Source: Vibrio renipiscarius (GTDB lineage Bacteria; Pseudomonadota; Gammaproteobacteria; Enterobacterales; Vibrionaceae). From it: a stretch of DNA of 64,000 nucleotides. Shown here one piece after another: positions 34,788-44,234 of the stretch; the first letter of the stretch is position 1, and the number at the start of each line of letters is the position of its first letter. Both the position numbers and the translations under genes were made by a program. Below the pieces are notes generated by a model, which searched no databases, was not told where the DNA came from, and worked only from the letters and a program-made list of their open reading frames with translations. The DNA is taken from contig NZ_JTKH01000024.1 of assembly GCF_000827885.1 (NCBI RefSeq), forward strand, positions 987,675 through 1,051,674. The letters run 5' to 3'.

Positions 34788-35972
34788 TTATTTCGTGAAG
34801 AATGCGCGCTTAAGGCCAAGCTCTAGGCCGCGAACTTCGGCAAGACCTTTCAAACGACCGATGGCAGAGTAACCTGGGTTGGTTTTCTTCTTCAGGTCGT
34901 CCAGCATTTGGTGACCATGGTCTGGACGCATTGGGATCTTGCGTAGATCGCCTGCTTCTTCACGGCGTTGCTCTTCTTCAAGAATCGCCATTACTACGCC
35001 GTACATATCGACATCGCCGTCTAGGTGCGCCGCTTCATGGAAGCTCAATTGGTTTTCTTCACGTTGCGTTGAACGCAGGTGAGTGAAGTAAACGCGATCG
35101 CCGTGCTTTTTGATCATGTTCACTAGGTCGTTGTCGCCACGTACACCGTAAGAGCCAGTACACATAGTGATACCATTGTTCGAGCTTGGCACTTTTTCCG
35201 TTAGCCAATCGATATCTTCGATGGTTGAAACGATGCGTGGTAGACCTAGGATAGGGCGCGGTGGATCGTCCGGGTGAACCGCCATCTTAATATTTTCTTC
35301 GTCACACACGGTCATGATTTCCGCTAGGAAGTACGCCATATGCTCACGAAGTTTGTCTTTAGTGATGCCCGCGTAGCGATCAAGCTGTGCTTGGAATGCT
35401 TCTAGCGTGTAACCTTCTTCAGCGCCAGGAAGACCGGCGATGATGTTGGCAGTTAGCTGCTTGATTTGCGCTTCAGACATGTTATTGAAGTACTCAAGTG
35501 CTTGTGCTTGTTCTGCTTCGGTGTAATCTGCGTTTGCGCCTGGGCGTTTTAGAATGTGTAATTCAAACGCAGCAAATGCGATTTGGTCAAAGCGCAGTGC
35601 TTTAGAACCGTCAGCCATTTCGTATTCAAGATCAGTACGTGTCCAGTCAAGAACCGGCATGAAGTTATAACAAACGGTGTCGATACCACATTGCGCTAGG
35701 TTACGCAGTGTTTGCTTGTAGTTGTCGATCCAAAGTTGGAAGTCACCCGTTTGAGTTTTGATTTCTTCGTGCACAGGCACACTTTCCACAACCGACCAAG
35801 TTAGGCCTTTTGCTTCAATGATTGCTTTACGTGCAAGGATTTCTTCTTTTGACCACACTTCACCATTTTTAATATGGTGTAGAGCATTTACGATACCTGT
35901 TGCGCCTGCTTGACGAATATCGTCGAGAGAAACTAGATCGTTCGGACCGTACCAACGCCACGTTTGTTCCAT
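34788..35972 (-). CDS. uxuA: Mannonate dehydratase
   Basis: A 394-residue TIM-barrel enzyme that dehydrates D-mannonate to 2-keto-3-deoxygluconate (KDG), the third step of D-glucuronate breakdown. The N-terminus (MEQTWRWYGPNDLVSL) and the metal-site segment KMAVHPDDPPRPI are typical of UxuA, and the length equals that of E. coli. AAGG lies nine bases before the ATG. It lies downstream of uxuR on the same strand, while the enzymes for the earlier and later steps are on the rightward arm of the cluster. Confidence 0.96.
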   Translation of the reverse strand: MEQTWRWYGPNDLVSLDDIRQAGATGIVNALHHIKNGEVWSKEEILARKAIIEAKGLTWSVVESVPVHEEIKTQTGDFQLWIDNYKQTLRNLAQCGIDTVCYNFMPVLDWTRTDLEYEMADGSKALRFDQIAFAAFELHILKRPGANADYTEAEQAQALEYFNNMSEAQIKQLTANIIAGLPGAEEGYTLEAFQAQLDRYAGITKDKLREHMAYFLAEIMTVCDEENIKMAVHPDDPPRPILGLPRIVSTIEDIDWLTEKVPSSNNGITMCTGSYGVRGDNDLVNMIKKHGDRVYFTHLRSTQREENQLSFHEAAHLDGDVDMYGVVMAILEEEQRREEAGDLRKIPMRPDHGHQMLDDLKKKTNPGYSAIGRLKGLAEVRGLELGLKRAFFTK

Positions 35973-36121
35973 GACTAATCACCTTTTAATAGGCAGACTT
36001 AACCCGCTCAAATCAATTGAGTTAATTAAGTTGCAAATAACAAATATAAATAACGACTTTATTAGCTATTATTTAGCTATTTTTTTCAGCAGCGAATGCT
36101 GCTTTTATAGATGACAAACTA

Positions 36122-36910
36122 TTATTGTTTGCCACCGAATAAGACGACCGGATTGGAACTAAAGAGATAGCCATCAAAGTCCGGATCGTCAATATCAGAC
36201 AATTCGAGAAGTCGCTGTTTCACATTTTCAAGGTGCTGCCACATGGCGCTTTTTGCAGTGACCGGATCTTTACGCTGCATCGCAGCCAAAATCCGGGCAT
36301 GATCTTCCATCCATTCCTGGCGGTAATCATGACCGCTAATGCGTGAATGAAGCTTTTGCCACATAGGACTTTGCTCACGACGTTCCCATGAGTTTTTCAG
36401 CATATCCACTAACACGGAGTTGTGGGTCGCTTCTGCAATACTCATATGGAACTGCTCGTCACCGATGCAAAGTTCACTTTGTGCTGCCAGCTCTTGGCGC
36501 TCTAGTTCGAGCGCCGCACGCATTTTTGCGATATCTCCTGGTGTTACTTGTAGTGCTGCAAATTCTGCAATATTACTTTCAAGTAACTGACGCGCCTGTA
36601 ACATTTCAAAAGGTCCCGCATCATCAGTGATGATGTGTTCACGATGAGGTGATTGATTTGGAATGTTGATCACATATACCCCAGAGCCTTTTTTGACTTC
36701 GACAAGGTTTTCCAACTCGAGCATGATGATCGCTTCTCGTACTACTGTACGGCTGACATCTAGTCGTTCTGCAATATCGCGCTCAGGTGGGAGACGATCG
36801 CCCACGTTATAGTGGCCATCAGTCAATTCTTGTCGTAAAACCAACCCTAGTTCTTGATAAGGACGTTTGGGTTCAAAAGGCATCATGATGATATTATCGC
36901 TTCTTTCCAT
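36122..36910 (-). CDS. uxuR: GntR/FadR-family regulator of hexuronate genes
   Basis: A 262-residue regulator with an N-terminal winged helix (RDIAERLDVSRTVVREAIIM, about residues 44-63) and a C-terminal FCD ligand domain. The VRKGSG/VKKGSGVYV wing and GPFEMLQARQLLESNIAEFA segments closely resemble ExuR/UxuR of E. coli, repressors released by fructuronate or related hexuronates. A matching operator half-palindrome lies 33 bases upstream of its own start, and more sites flank the transporter genes, so local repression of the whole island is likely. Confidence 0.9.
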   Translation of the reverse strand: MERSDNIIMMPFEPKRPYQELGLVLRQELTDGHYNVGDRLPPERDIAERLDVSRTVVREAIIMLELENLVEVKKGSGVYVINIPNQSPHREHIITDDAGPFEMLQARQLLESNIAEFAALQVTPGDIAKMRAALELERQELAAQSELCIGDEQFHMSIAEATHNSVLVDMLKNSWERREQSPMWQKLHSRISGHDYRQEWMEDHARILAAMQRKDPVTAKSAMWQHLENVKQRLLELSDIDDPDFDGYLFSSNPVVLFGGKQ

Positions 36911-36942
36911 TTCAGTTCACTCCATCATAACTAACCAGATTA

Positions 36943-36956
36943 ATTGGTCAACCTAT
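36943..36956. promoter_or_regulatory. UxuR-type operator upstream of uxuR
   Basis: ATTGGTCAACCTAT matches the ATTGGTnnACCAAT palindrome found elsewhere in the cluster at all but one arm position. It lies 33 bases before the uxuR start, consistent with autoregulation. Confidence 0.65.
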
Positions 36957-37009
36957 CTGAATCGTTATGTGGCAATACCTTTACTTCTCTAATAAATATT
37001 TTAACTGGT

Positions 37010-37993
37010 TTATTTAACTGCTTGAATACGTTCAATTAGAGTAAACAATTCAGGATTATTTTTCTGTACGTCGTCGTACATTGGTTGAACCGCTGTTACG
37101 AATGATGCTTTGTCTACTTCAACAAATTTCACGCCAATTTCTTCAGCTTTAGCGCGTTCTTCTTTTTCAGATTCAGCCCAAAGTGTTTTCATTAGCTGCA
37201 TTGAGTTCAATGCTGCGGTCTTAACTGCTTTTTGATGCTCTTCAGATAGACCATCAAACGCATTAGTTGAGATCACTAGTACGTCAGGAACCATGGTGTG
37301 CTCGTCAAGAGAGAAGAATTTTGATACTTCGCTGTGGCGGCTCATGCCGTATGAAGGAATGTTGTTTTCTGCTGCATCTACAACGCCTTGTTGTAATGCG
37401 GTGTATAGCTCACCGTACGCTAGAGGTGTCGCGCTGCCACCAAGAGCTTCAACCATCGCGATTGCTGATGGGCTTGGCTGTACGCGTACTTTCATACCTT
37501 TTAGATCTGCTGGCGTATTGATTGGCTTGCTAGTGTAGAAGCTACGAGCGCCTGCATCATAGTACGTTAGACCGATGAAGCCGCTTTTGCGTGAAGATTC
37601 AAGGATCTCTTCGCCGATTTCGCCTTCTTGAGTCGCATAGAAGTGTGTTTGGTCACGGAAAAGGTAAGGCATGTTAAATGCAGAGTAGGCCGGAGCAAAC
37701 GCTTCTAGTTCTGCTGCATTGGTTTTAACCATTTGCAGCGCGCCATTTTGCATCAGTTCCATTGACTCACGTTGAGAGCCAAGTTGTGCATCTGGGTAAA
37801 TACGAATACGGACTTCACCATCAGTTGTTTCACGCACTTCTTTTGCCATCGCGTCCATCGCTTTATGCACGGCGTGGTCACGAGTGTGATTGTGGCTCAA
37901 TTTTAGAGTCGTTGCAGCAAAAGCTTGTGCACTGACACCAAACGTTAATGCTGCACCGATCACTGCAGTTAATAGGCTCTTACGTGTTTTCAT
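37010..37993 (-). CDS. TRAP transporter substrate-binding protein
   Basis: A 327-residue periplasmic DctP-family protein with a signal peptide ending at AQAFA (about residue 26). The family's carboxylate-binding region VRVQPSPS and the NNIPSYGMSRHSEVSKFF segment are intact. In this context its ligand is very probably D-glucuronate or another uronate. It is unusual in being encoded divergently from its membrane subunits dctQM; the 313 bases between them hold two operator palindromes and a CRP-like site. A GGAG site precedes the ATG. Confidence 0.93.
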   Translation of the reverse strand: MKTRKSLLTAVIGAALTFGVSAQAFAATTLKLSHNHTRDHAVHKAMDAMAKEVRETTDGEVRIRIYPDAQLGSQRESMELMQNGALQMVKTNAAELEAFAPAYSAFNMPYLFRDQTHFYATQEGEIGEEILESSRKSGFIGLTYYDAGARSFYTSKPINTPADLKGMKVRVQPSPSAIAMVEALGGSATPLAYGELYTALQQGVVDAAENNIPSYGMSRHSEVSKFFSLDEHTMVPDVLVISTNAFDGLSEEHQKAVKTAALNSMQLMKTLWAESEKEERAKAEEIGVKFVEVDKASFVTAVQPMYDDVQKNNPELFTLIERIQAVK

Positions 37994-38129
37994 TATTATT
38001 TCTCCGTGAGATGTATTCCGTAAATTTTGTAGGAGTAACTTGTTTCGACGCTAATCTTGCGACCAATTCTGGGCGTCGTCAAAGTAAAAAACATAATTGG
38101 TTGAGCAATATCACACTTATCAAGAAAGA

Positions 38130-38143
38130 ATTGGTCAACCAGT
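38130..38143. promoter_or_regulatory. UxuR-type operator in the dctP-dctQ region, site 1
   Basis: ATTGGTCAACCAGT, one mismatch from a perfect palindrome; its exact reverse complement occurs at 47111-47124. Confidence 0.72.
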
Positions 38144-38148
38144 TCAAG

Positions 38149-38164
38149 TGTGAACTCGGTCACG
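38149..38164. promoter_or_regulatory. CRP-like site in the dctP-dctQ region
   Basis: TGTGA-ACTCGG-TCACG matches the CRP consensus TGTGA-N6-TCACA at nine of ten fixed bases and sits between the two operators, suggesting catabolite control. Confidence 0.55.
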
Positions 38165-38241
38165 GACGATGTGTGAGCAGTGAATATAATGCCCGCAGAA
38201 AAAGAAATGTTAATGCTTAATAGATATGAACGTGAGTTTAT

Positions 38242-38255
38242 ATTGGTTAACCAAT
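38242..38255. promoter_or_regulatory. UxuR-type operator in the dctP-dctQ region, site 2
   Basis: ATTGGTTAACCAAT is a perfect palindrome (16 bases with the flanking T and A), 52 bases before the dctQ start. Confidence 0.78.
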
Positions 38256-38306
38256 AGCAATAATTTGCTAGTCATATGAAATGACGGCGATGTTAAGGAA
38301 ACAACA

Positions 38307-38819
38307 ATGAAAAAATTGGTCGAATACATCAATAAAGGCTTGGCGACATTCACCGTCTCGCTTTCTACTTTCCTCGTACTTTGCGTGGTTTGGCAAGTCC
38401 TATCACGCTACATCATCGGTCGTCCAAGTACTGTGACTGATGAGCTTGCTCGTTACTTGTTCATGTGGGTTGCTCTTATCGGTGCTGCTTACACAACAGG
38501 CCAAAAGCGTCACCTTGCCATTGACCTATTAACAATGAAGTTAAAAGGCAAACGTAAAGTGATTAATGAATTGATTATCCAAATTGCTATTGCTGTGTTT
38601 GCATTCGTTGTTCTGGTTTACGGCGGCTCTAATTTAGCAATTAAAACGTTGGCAACAGGCCAGCTAACGCCGGCACTAGGTTTTGAAATGGGTTACATCT
38701 ATTTCTGTCTACCAATTAGTGGTGCGCTGATGATTTTCTACTCTGTGGTTTTCGGCATCGAAAAAATTCAACAACTTATCTCTGGTGATGTGGCTGTAAG
38801 CGACGCACAACAAAACTAA
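38307..38819 (+). CDS. TRAP transporter small membrane subunit
   Basis: A 170-residue DctQ-type protein with four predicted membrane helices and the family motif RYIIGRPSTVTDELARYLFMWVALIGAAY (seen at about residues 32-60). It pairs with the large permease encoded 20 bases downstream and with the DctP protein encoded divergently. AAGGA precedes the ATG. Uronate uptake across the inner membrane, driven by a sodium gradient, is the expected role. Confidence 0.92.
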   Translation: MKKLVEYINKGLATFTVSLSTFLVLCVVWQVLSRYIIGRPSTVTDELARYLFMWVALIGAAYTTGQKRHLAIDLLTMKLKGKRKVINELIIQIAIAVFAFVVLVYGGSNLAIKTLATGQLTPALGFEMGYIYFCLPISGALMIFYSVVFGIEKIQQLISGDVAVSDAQQN

Positions 38820-38839
38820 TTTCGAAGAGGAATTCCACA

Positions 38840-40141
38840 ATGGAATGGCAATTAATTCTTACCCTATTTGGTACCTTCGCTGTGTTGCTCACGCTTGGTA
38901 TCCCAGTCTCGTTTGCGATTGGTCTTTCTTCTCTTGCAACCATTATGATGAGCTTGCCGCTAGAACCTGCAATCGCAGTCGTCGCGCAACGTATGGCTGC
39001 TGGTCTTGATAACTTTGCACTATTGGCTATCCCGTTCTTTATTTTAGCGGGTAACATCATGAACCAAGGCGGTATCGCGATCCGTCTAATTAACTTTGCT
39101 AAAGTACTGGGTGGTCAGCTACCAGGTTCACTAGCACACGTTAACGTTCTTGCTAACATGATGTTTGGTTCAATCTCTGGTTCCGCGGTTGCATCAGCTG
39201 CGGCAGTGGGCGGCACGATGGCGCCACTACAAAAGAAAGATGGCTACGATGAAGCGTTCAGCGCAGCGGTAAACATCACTTCTTGTCCTACTGGTCTATT
39301 GATCCCGCCAAGTAACACGCTAATCGTATTCTCACTGGTTTCTGGTGGTACATCGATAGCTGCTCTTTTCCTTGCAGGTTACCTACCGGGCATCTTGATG
39401 GGTCTAAGCTTGATGGTTGTGGCCGGTATTATTGCCAAACGTCGTGGCTACCCAGTTGCAGCCCGTCCTACGTTAGCGGCTGTTTGGGATACATTTATTA
39501 AAGCAGCACCGTCACTTCTTCTTATTGTTGTGATCATGGGCGGCATCATCGGCGGTATCTTTACGGCAACAGAAGCATCAGCAATTGCTGTGGTTTACAC
39601 GCTAACATTAGCAGTGGGTGTTTACCGTGAAGTGACGATTCGTGATCTACCAAAAATCGTGCTTGAGTCTGCAGTAACAACCTCAATCGTATTGCTTTTG
39701 GTTGGTGCATCAATGGGTATGTCTTGGGCAATGGCGAACGCTGATATCCCTTACATGATTGCGGATGCGCTACTAGCGGTTTCTGAAAACCCACTAATCA
39801 TTCTATTGATTATCAACGTAATCCTATTGATTGTTGGTATCTTCATGGATATGACACCAGCGGTTCTAATCTTCACGCCAATCTTCCTACCAATCGTGTT
39901 AGATATGGGTGTGGACCCAGTACACTTCGGTATCATGATGACATTCAACCTTGCTATCGGCCTATGTACTCCACCAGTGGGTAGTGCACTGTTTGTTGGC
40001 TGTTCGGTTGCAAACATCTCTATCGATAAAGTAATCAAGCCACTACTACCGTTCTACGCGGCGCTATTCCTAGCACTATTGGCAATTACGTTTATCCCAC
40101 AAATCAGTCTTCTGCTTCCACAGTTGATTCTAGGTTACTAA
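38840..40141 (+). CDS. TRAP transporter large permease
   Basis: A 433-residue DctM-type permease with twelve or more predicted helices. Conserved segments include AIPFFILAGNIMNQGG, MFGSISGSAVASAAAVGG and PVGSALFVGCSVANIS. It forms the transport channel of the uronate TRAP system with the DctQ subunit. It starts 20 bases after dctQ behind a GAGG site and is followed after 89 bases by uxuB, so catabolism and uptake are probably on one transcript. Confidence 0.94.
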   Translation: MEWQLILTLFGTFAVLLTLGIPVSFAIGLSSLATIMMSLPLEPAIAVVAQRMAAGLDNFALLAIPFFILAGNIMNQGGIAIRLINFAKVLGGQLPGSLAHVNVLANMMFGSISGSAVASAAAVGGTMAPLQKKDGYDEAFSAAVNITSCPTGLLIPPSNTLIVFSLVSGGTSIAALFLAGYLPGILMGLSLMVVAGIIAKRRGYPVAARPTLAAVWDTFIKAAPSLLLIVVIMGGIIGGIFTATEASAIAVVYTLTLAVGVYREVTIRDLPKIVLESAVTTSIVLLLVGASMGMSWAMANADIPYMIADALLAVSENPLIILLIINVILLIVGIFMDMTPAVLIFTPIFLPIVLDMGVDPVHFGIMMTFNLAIGLCTPPVGSALFVGCSVANISIDKVIKPLLPFYAALFLALLAITFIPQISLLLPQLILGY

Positions 40142-40230
40142 GTCAATAATTAAACAATTCGACTATCGGATTTGCCTCCATCAATTTGCCTCGCAGCCTT
40201 TAATCGGCCGCGAGGCCAAGGAAAAAAACA

Positions 40231-41694
40231 ATGAAAACAATCGCAAATACCAACTTGAATGAACAAGTAATTCGTCCAACTTTCGCTCGCTCAAATCTTA
40301 AATCTCGCATTGTTCACCTTGGTTTTGGTGCTTTCCACCGCGCACACCAGGCGTTATTCACCAATGAAATGTTAGAGAAAACCAACAGTGATTGGGGCAT
40401 CTGTGAAGTAAACCTATTTGGCGGCGAAGATCTGATTGAGCAACTTCGCGCACAAGACCACCTATACACAGTGGCAGAGAAGGGCGCAGAGTCGACAGAC
40501 GTTAAACTGATTGCATCAGTAACGGAATCGCTACACCCAACCCTAGATGGCAAAGCGGCTGTATTAGCTAAGATGACCGAAGAGCAAGTGGCGATCGTAT
40601 CGATGACCATCACTGAAAAAGGTTACTGCGCCGATCCAGCAACTGGGCGTCTAGACAAAAACAATGGCCTAATCATTGCGGATTTGGCAAACCCACAAGA
40701 TCCAAGTTCAGCGATTGGTTACATCGTTGAAGCGCTGCGTCAGCGCCGTGAAAAAGGCATCCAACCATTTACTGTGATGTCTTGCGATAACGTACAAGAA
40801 AATGGCCACGTTGCACGCGCGGCAGTATTGGATTTCGCTAATCTTGTTGACGTTGAACTGGCATCATGGATTGAAGCGAACGTGACGTTCCCATGCACCA
40901 TGGTTGACCGTATTGTGCCTGCGGCAACAGAAGAAACGCTGACTGAAATTGCTGAGTTAGTGGGCGTAGAAGATCCATGTGGTATTGCTTGTGAACCGTT
41001 CCGTCAATGGGTTATCGAAGACAACTTCGTTGCTGGTCGCCCAGATTGGAACGTTGCGGGCGCAGAGTTTGTCAGTGACGTGGTGCCGTTTGAAGAAATG
41101 AAACTGCGTATGCTAAACGGCAGTCACTCATTCCTAGCGTACCTAGGTTTCCTTGGTGGCTACGCACACATTTCAGACACCATGACGAACGAAGATTACC
41201 GCAAAGCGGCGTTTAACATGATGATGAAGGCGCAAGCGCCAACGCTGAACATGCCAGAAGGGACTGATCTAGAAGCATACGCAACGCTACTGATTGAGCG
41301 CTTTACTAACCCAAGCCTAAAGCACCAAACATGGCAAATTGCGATGGATGGTAGCCAGAAGATCCCACAACGTATGGGTGGTTCGCTACGTCATCATCTA
41401 GCGCAAGGTACGGATTTCAAATGGTTGGCAATGGGTATTGCGGGTTGGATGCGTTACGTTGGCGCCGTGACTGAGCATGGCGAAGCGATTGATGTTCGTG
41501 ACCCAATGGTAGAGCAATTCCAGGCGATTTACGCTGAGCACGGTCTGAATGCCTCAGTGGTGAAAGCGCTACTTTCAATCGAAGCGATTTTTGGCACGGA
41601 CCTTATTGCTAACGAAACCTTCGTTACTGCGGTAACAAACGCGTACCAGTTAATCCTCGATAAAGGCGCTCGCGAAGCTGTCGCTTCTCTTTAA
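40231..41694 (+). CDS. uxuB: Fructuronate reductase (mannonate oxidoreductase)
   Basis: A 487-residue member of the polyol-specific long-chain dehydrogenase family that reduces D-fructuronate to D-mannonate with NADH. The N-terminal Rossmann region (IVHLGFGAFHRAHQALF) and the catalytic segment KLRMLNGSHSFLAYLG are intact. Length matches E. coli UxuB (486). It is the second step of the glucuronate pathway; the galacturonate enzymes UxaA and UxaB are not in the window. A hairpin follows the stop. Confidence 0.95.
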   Translation: MKTIANTNLNEQVIRPTFARSNLKSRIVHLGFGAFHRAHQALFTNEMLEKTNSDWGICEVNLFGGEDLIEQLRAQDHLYTVAEKGAESTDVKLIASVTESLHPTLDGKAAVLAKMTEEQVAIVSMTITEKGYCADPATGRLDKNNGLIIADLANPQDPSSAIGYIVEALRQRREKGIQPFTVMSCDNVQENGHVARAAVLDFANLVDVELASWIEANVTFPCTMVDRIVPAATEETLTEIAELVGVEDPCGIACEPFRQWVIEDNFVAGRPDWNVAGAEFVSDVVPFEEMKLRMLNGSHSFLAYLGFLGGYAHISDTMTNEDYRKAAFNMMMKAQAPTLNMPEGTDLEAYATLLIERFTNPSLKHQTWQIAMDGSQKIPQRMGGSLRHHLAQGTDFKWLAMGIAGWMRYVGAVTEHGEAIDVRDPMVEQFQAIYAEHGLNASVVKALLSIEAIFGTDLIANETFVTAVTNAYQLILDKGAREAVASL

Positions 41695-41706
41695 TCGTGA
41701 AATGAT

Positions 41707-41730
41707 GCCCTCCGATGTGAGGGCTTCTTT
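41707..41730 (+). terminator. Hairpin between uxuB and uxaC
   Basis: GCCCTC (41707-41712), loop CGATGT, GAGGGC (41719-41724), then TTCTTTGTTTT. It may end or partly attenuate the dctQM-uxuB transcript. Confidence 0.6.
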
Positions 41731-41806
41731 GTTTTAAATCTTGCTGTTGTAAATAGTGTTTAAAATTTCTTTGGTGTGGGCGAGGCCGGCACCTACGGAG
41801 TAGAAA

Positions 41807-43231
41807 ATGAAAAACTTTTTGTGTGAAGACTTCTTGCTATCGAATGACATCGCTCGTGAGCTATACCATGATTACGCCCAAGCGATGCCAATCTACGATT
41901 ACCACTGCCATCTAAACCCAAAAGAAGTGGCTGAGAACCGCCAGTTTGAAAACCTAACCAAGATCTGGTTGGAAGGGGATCACTACAAGTGGCGTGGTAT
42001 GCGCTCAGCGGGCGTGCCTGAAGCATTGATCACAGGTACTGAAGCGTCAGATTACGAAAAGTTCCAAGCGTGGGCAAAAACCGTTCCGCAAACATTGGGT
42101 AACCCACTGTACCATTGGTCTCACCTTGAGCTTCGCCGCCCATTCGGTATTACCGGTAAACTGTTTGGCCCAGAAACGGCAGACCAAATTTGGCACGAGT
42201 GTAACGAACTATTGGCAACGCCAGAGTATTCAGCGCGCGGCATCATGAAGCAAATGAATGTTGTGATGGCGGGCACCACTGATGATCCTATTCACTCATT
42301 GGAATACCATAAAGCGATTGCAGAAGATGACAGCTTTGATGTTGAAGTCGCGCCAAGTTGGCGTCCTGACCGTGCGTTCAAGATTGAATTGGATGGCTTC
42401 GCTGAATACATGACACTACTTGGTGAAGTAGCGGATGTTGAAATTACTCGCTTTACCGATCTTTTGACTGCGCTTGAGCGTCGTCTAGAACACTTTAGCG
42501 CACACGGCTGTCGCGCAGCGGACCACGGTATTGAAATCGTTCGTTACGCCGCTGTTCCAAGCGAAGCTGCATTGGATGCGATGCTAACGCGTCGTCTGCA
42601 AGGTGAAACGCTGAGCGAACTAGAAATCGATCAGTTCAGTACCGCTGTTCAAGTTTGGCTTGGCAAGCAATACGCGAAAATGGGTTGGGTAATGCAGCTG
42701 CACATCGGTGCACAGCGTAACAACAGCACGCGTATGTTCCAATTATTAGGCGCTGATGCAGGCTTTGACTCAATTGGCGATCGTCCGTTCGCACTGCAAT
42801 TGTCTTGCTTGATGAACGCCATGGACATCACAAACGAGCTACCAAAAACCATTCTTTACTGCCTAAATCCACGTGATAACGAAATGATGGCAACCATGAT
42901 TGGTAACTTCCAAGGTGGCGGTATTGCAGGCAAGATTCAATTTGGTTCTGGCTGGTGGTTCAATGACCAAAAAGATGGCATGGAGCGTCAAATCCAGCAG
43001 CTTTCTCAACTGGGTCTACTGAGCCAGTTTGTCGGCATGCTAACGGATTCACGTAGCTTCCTGTCGTACACGCGTCATGAATACTTCCGTCGTATCCTTT
43101 GTAACATTATTGGCCAATGGGCAGTCAATGGTGAAGTGCCAAACGACATCAAGATGCTGGGTAAAATGGTGCAAGACATCTGTTATCAAAACGCTAAGTC
43201 TTACTTCGTTCTACCAGGAGAGAAAGCATGA
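41807..43231 (+). CDS. uxaC: Glucuronate isomerase
   Basis: A 474-residue metal-dependent hydrolase-fold isomerase that turns D-glucuronate into D-fructuronate (and galacturonate into tagaturonate). The YDYHCHLNPKE metal motif (H33, H35 region), the LHIGAQRNNS segment and the C-terminal LTDSRSFLSYTRHEYFRRILC motif are all conserved. It overlaps kdgK by four bases (ATGA), indicating translational coupling. Length agrees with the family (about 470). Confidence 0.96.
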   Translation: MKNFLCEDFLLSNDIARELYHDYAQAMPIYDYHCHLNPKEVAENRQFENLTKIWLEGDHYKWRGMRSAGVPEALITGTEASDYEKFQAWAKTVPQTLGNPLYHWSHLELRRPFGITGKLFGPETADQIWHECNELLATPEYSARGIMKQMNVVMAGTTDDPIHSLEYHKAIAEDDSFDVEVAPSWRPDRAFKIELDGFAEYMTLLGEVADVEITRFTDLLTALERRLEHFSAHGCRAADHGIEIVRYAAVPSEAALDAMLTRRLQGETLSELEIDQFSTAVQVWLGKQYAKMGWVMQLHIGAQRNNSTRMFQLLGADAGFDSIGDRPFALQLSCLMNAMDITNELPKTILYCLNPRDNEMMATMIGNFQGGGIAGKIQFGSGWWFNDQKDGMERQIQQLSQLGLLSQFVGMLTDSRSFLSYTRHEYFRRILCNIIGQWAVNGEVPNDIKMLGKMVQDICYQNAKSYFVLPGEKA

Positions 43232-44163
43232 AGCGTATTGCCTTAATCGGGGAATGCATGATCGAGTTAAATGGCGCGCCATTTGGCGCCATGACTCAAA
43301 CGTTTGGCGGTGATTCGCTTAATACTGCGGTTTACCTTGCACGCGTTGCGGGTGAAAAAGTGGCGATTGATTACGTGTCAGCGCTGGGCTGTGATGCGAT
43401 TAGTCAAGGTATGCTTGAGCGCTGGCAACAAGAAGGTGTGGGCACCAATCTGGTGCTGCGCGACGAGACTCGTCAACCAGGTCTTTACCTTATTCAGTTG
43501 GATGAGCAAGGCGAGCGTACTTTCTTGTACTGGCGTAATCAATCCGCAGCGCGTTACATGATGCAACATGCGGATTTTGGTAAAATTGAAGCATCTTTAG
43601 TGGATGTCGATATGGTCTACCTTAGCGGTATCAGCATTGCTATCTTACCCGCGCAAGACCGATCTAAACTCATCACGCTTCTTGCCGCATTACGTGCTAA
43701 AGGTGTCGAAGTGGCGTTCGATTCTAACTATCGTCCAGCGCTATGGCGTGACGCGGACGAAGCTCGTGAATGCTATCGCGAGATTTTTGCTATCACTGAT
43801 TTGGCGCTAGTGACCAACGATGACGAAGCTAATCTTTGGGGCGACAGCGATGAGCAGGCAACTTTAAACCGTCTGCAAGCTGCGGGTGTAAAAAAAGCCG
43901 TAGTGAAGATGGGCGCGAAAGGTAACTTGTACCAAGAATTTGGGGCTGGAGAGCTTGAAGCGATTGCAACGACACCGGTTGAAGTCGTGATTGATACGAC
44001 TTCGGCGGGCGATTCATTCAACGCCGGATTCTTAGCGGGCTACCTACAAGATAAAGATGCCCAGCAGTGTTCGCGTCAAGGCCATCAACTGGCGGGTATC
44101 GTGATCCAGCATAAAGGCGCGATCATCCCAACACACGCAACAGAAGCGGTTCGCTTTGTTTAG
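43228..44163 (+). CDS. kdgK: 2-keto-3-deoxygluconate kinase
   Basis: A 311-residue PfkB-family kinase that phosphorylates KDG to KDPG. The N-terminal GECMIEL and GGDSLNTAVYLAR segments and the C-terminal catalytic DTTSAGDSFNAGFLAGYL motif (anion hole and base Asp) are intact. It follows uxaC with a four-base overlap and precedes eda, so steps four and five of the pathway are adjacent. Confidence 0.95.
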   Translation: MKRIALIGECMIELNGAPFGAMTQTFGGDSLNTAVYLARVAGEKVAIDYVSALGCDAISQGMLERWQQEGVGTNLVLRDETRQPGLYLIQLDEQGERTFLYWRNQSAARYMMQHADFGKIEASLVDVDMVYLSGISIAILPAQDRSKLITLLAALRAKGVEVAFDSNYRPALWRDADEARECYREIFAITDLALVTNDDEANLWGDSDEQATLNRLQAAGVKKAVVKMGAKGNLYQEFGAGELEAIATTPVEVVIDTTSAGDSFNAGFLAGYLQDKDAQQCSRQGHQLAGIVIQHKGAIIPTHATEAVRFV

Positions 44164-44234
44164 TCACCTCGATGACTCGACATTGGTGACTAGATATTGA
44201 TGTAGAGAAACGGATTTTAAAGTAAGGATTAAAT

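Noticed and set aside
37948..38220. 90-codon frame in the dctP-dctQ gap
   Set aside because: It covers the region with two operators and a CRP-like site, overlaps the dctP start, has no ribosome-binding site and no recognisable product.
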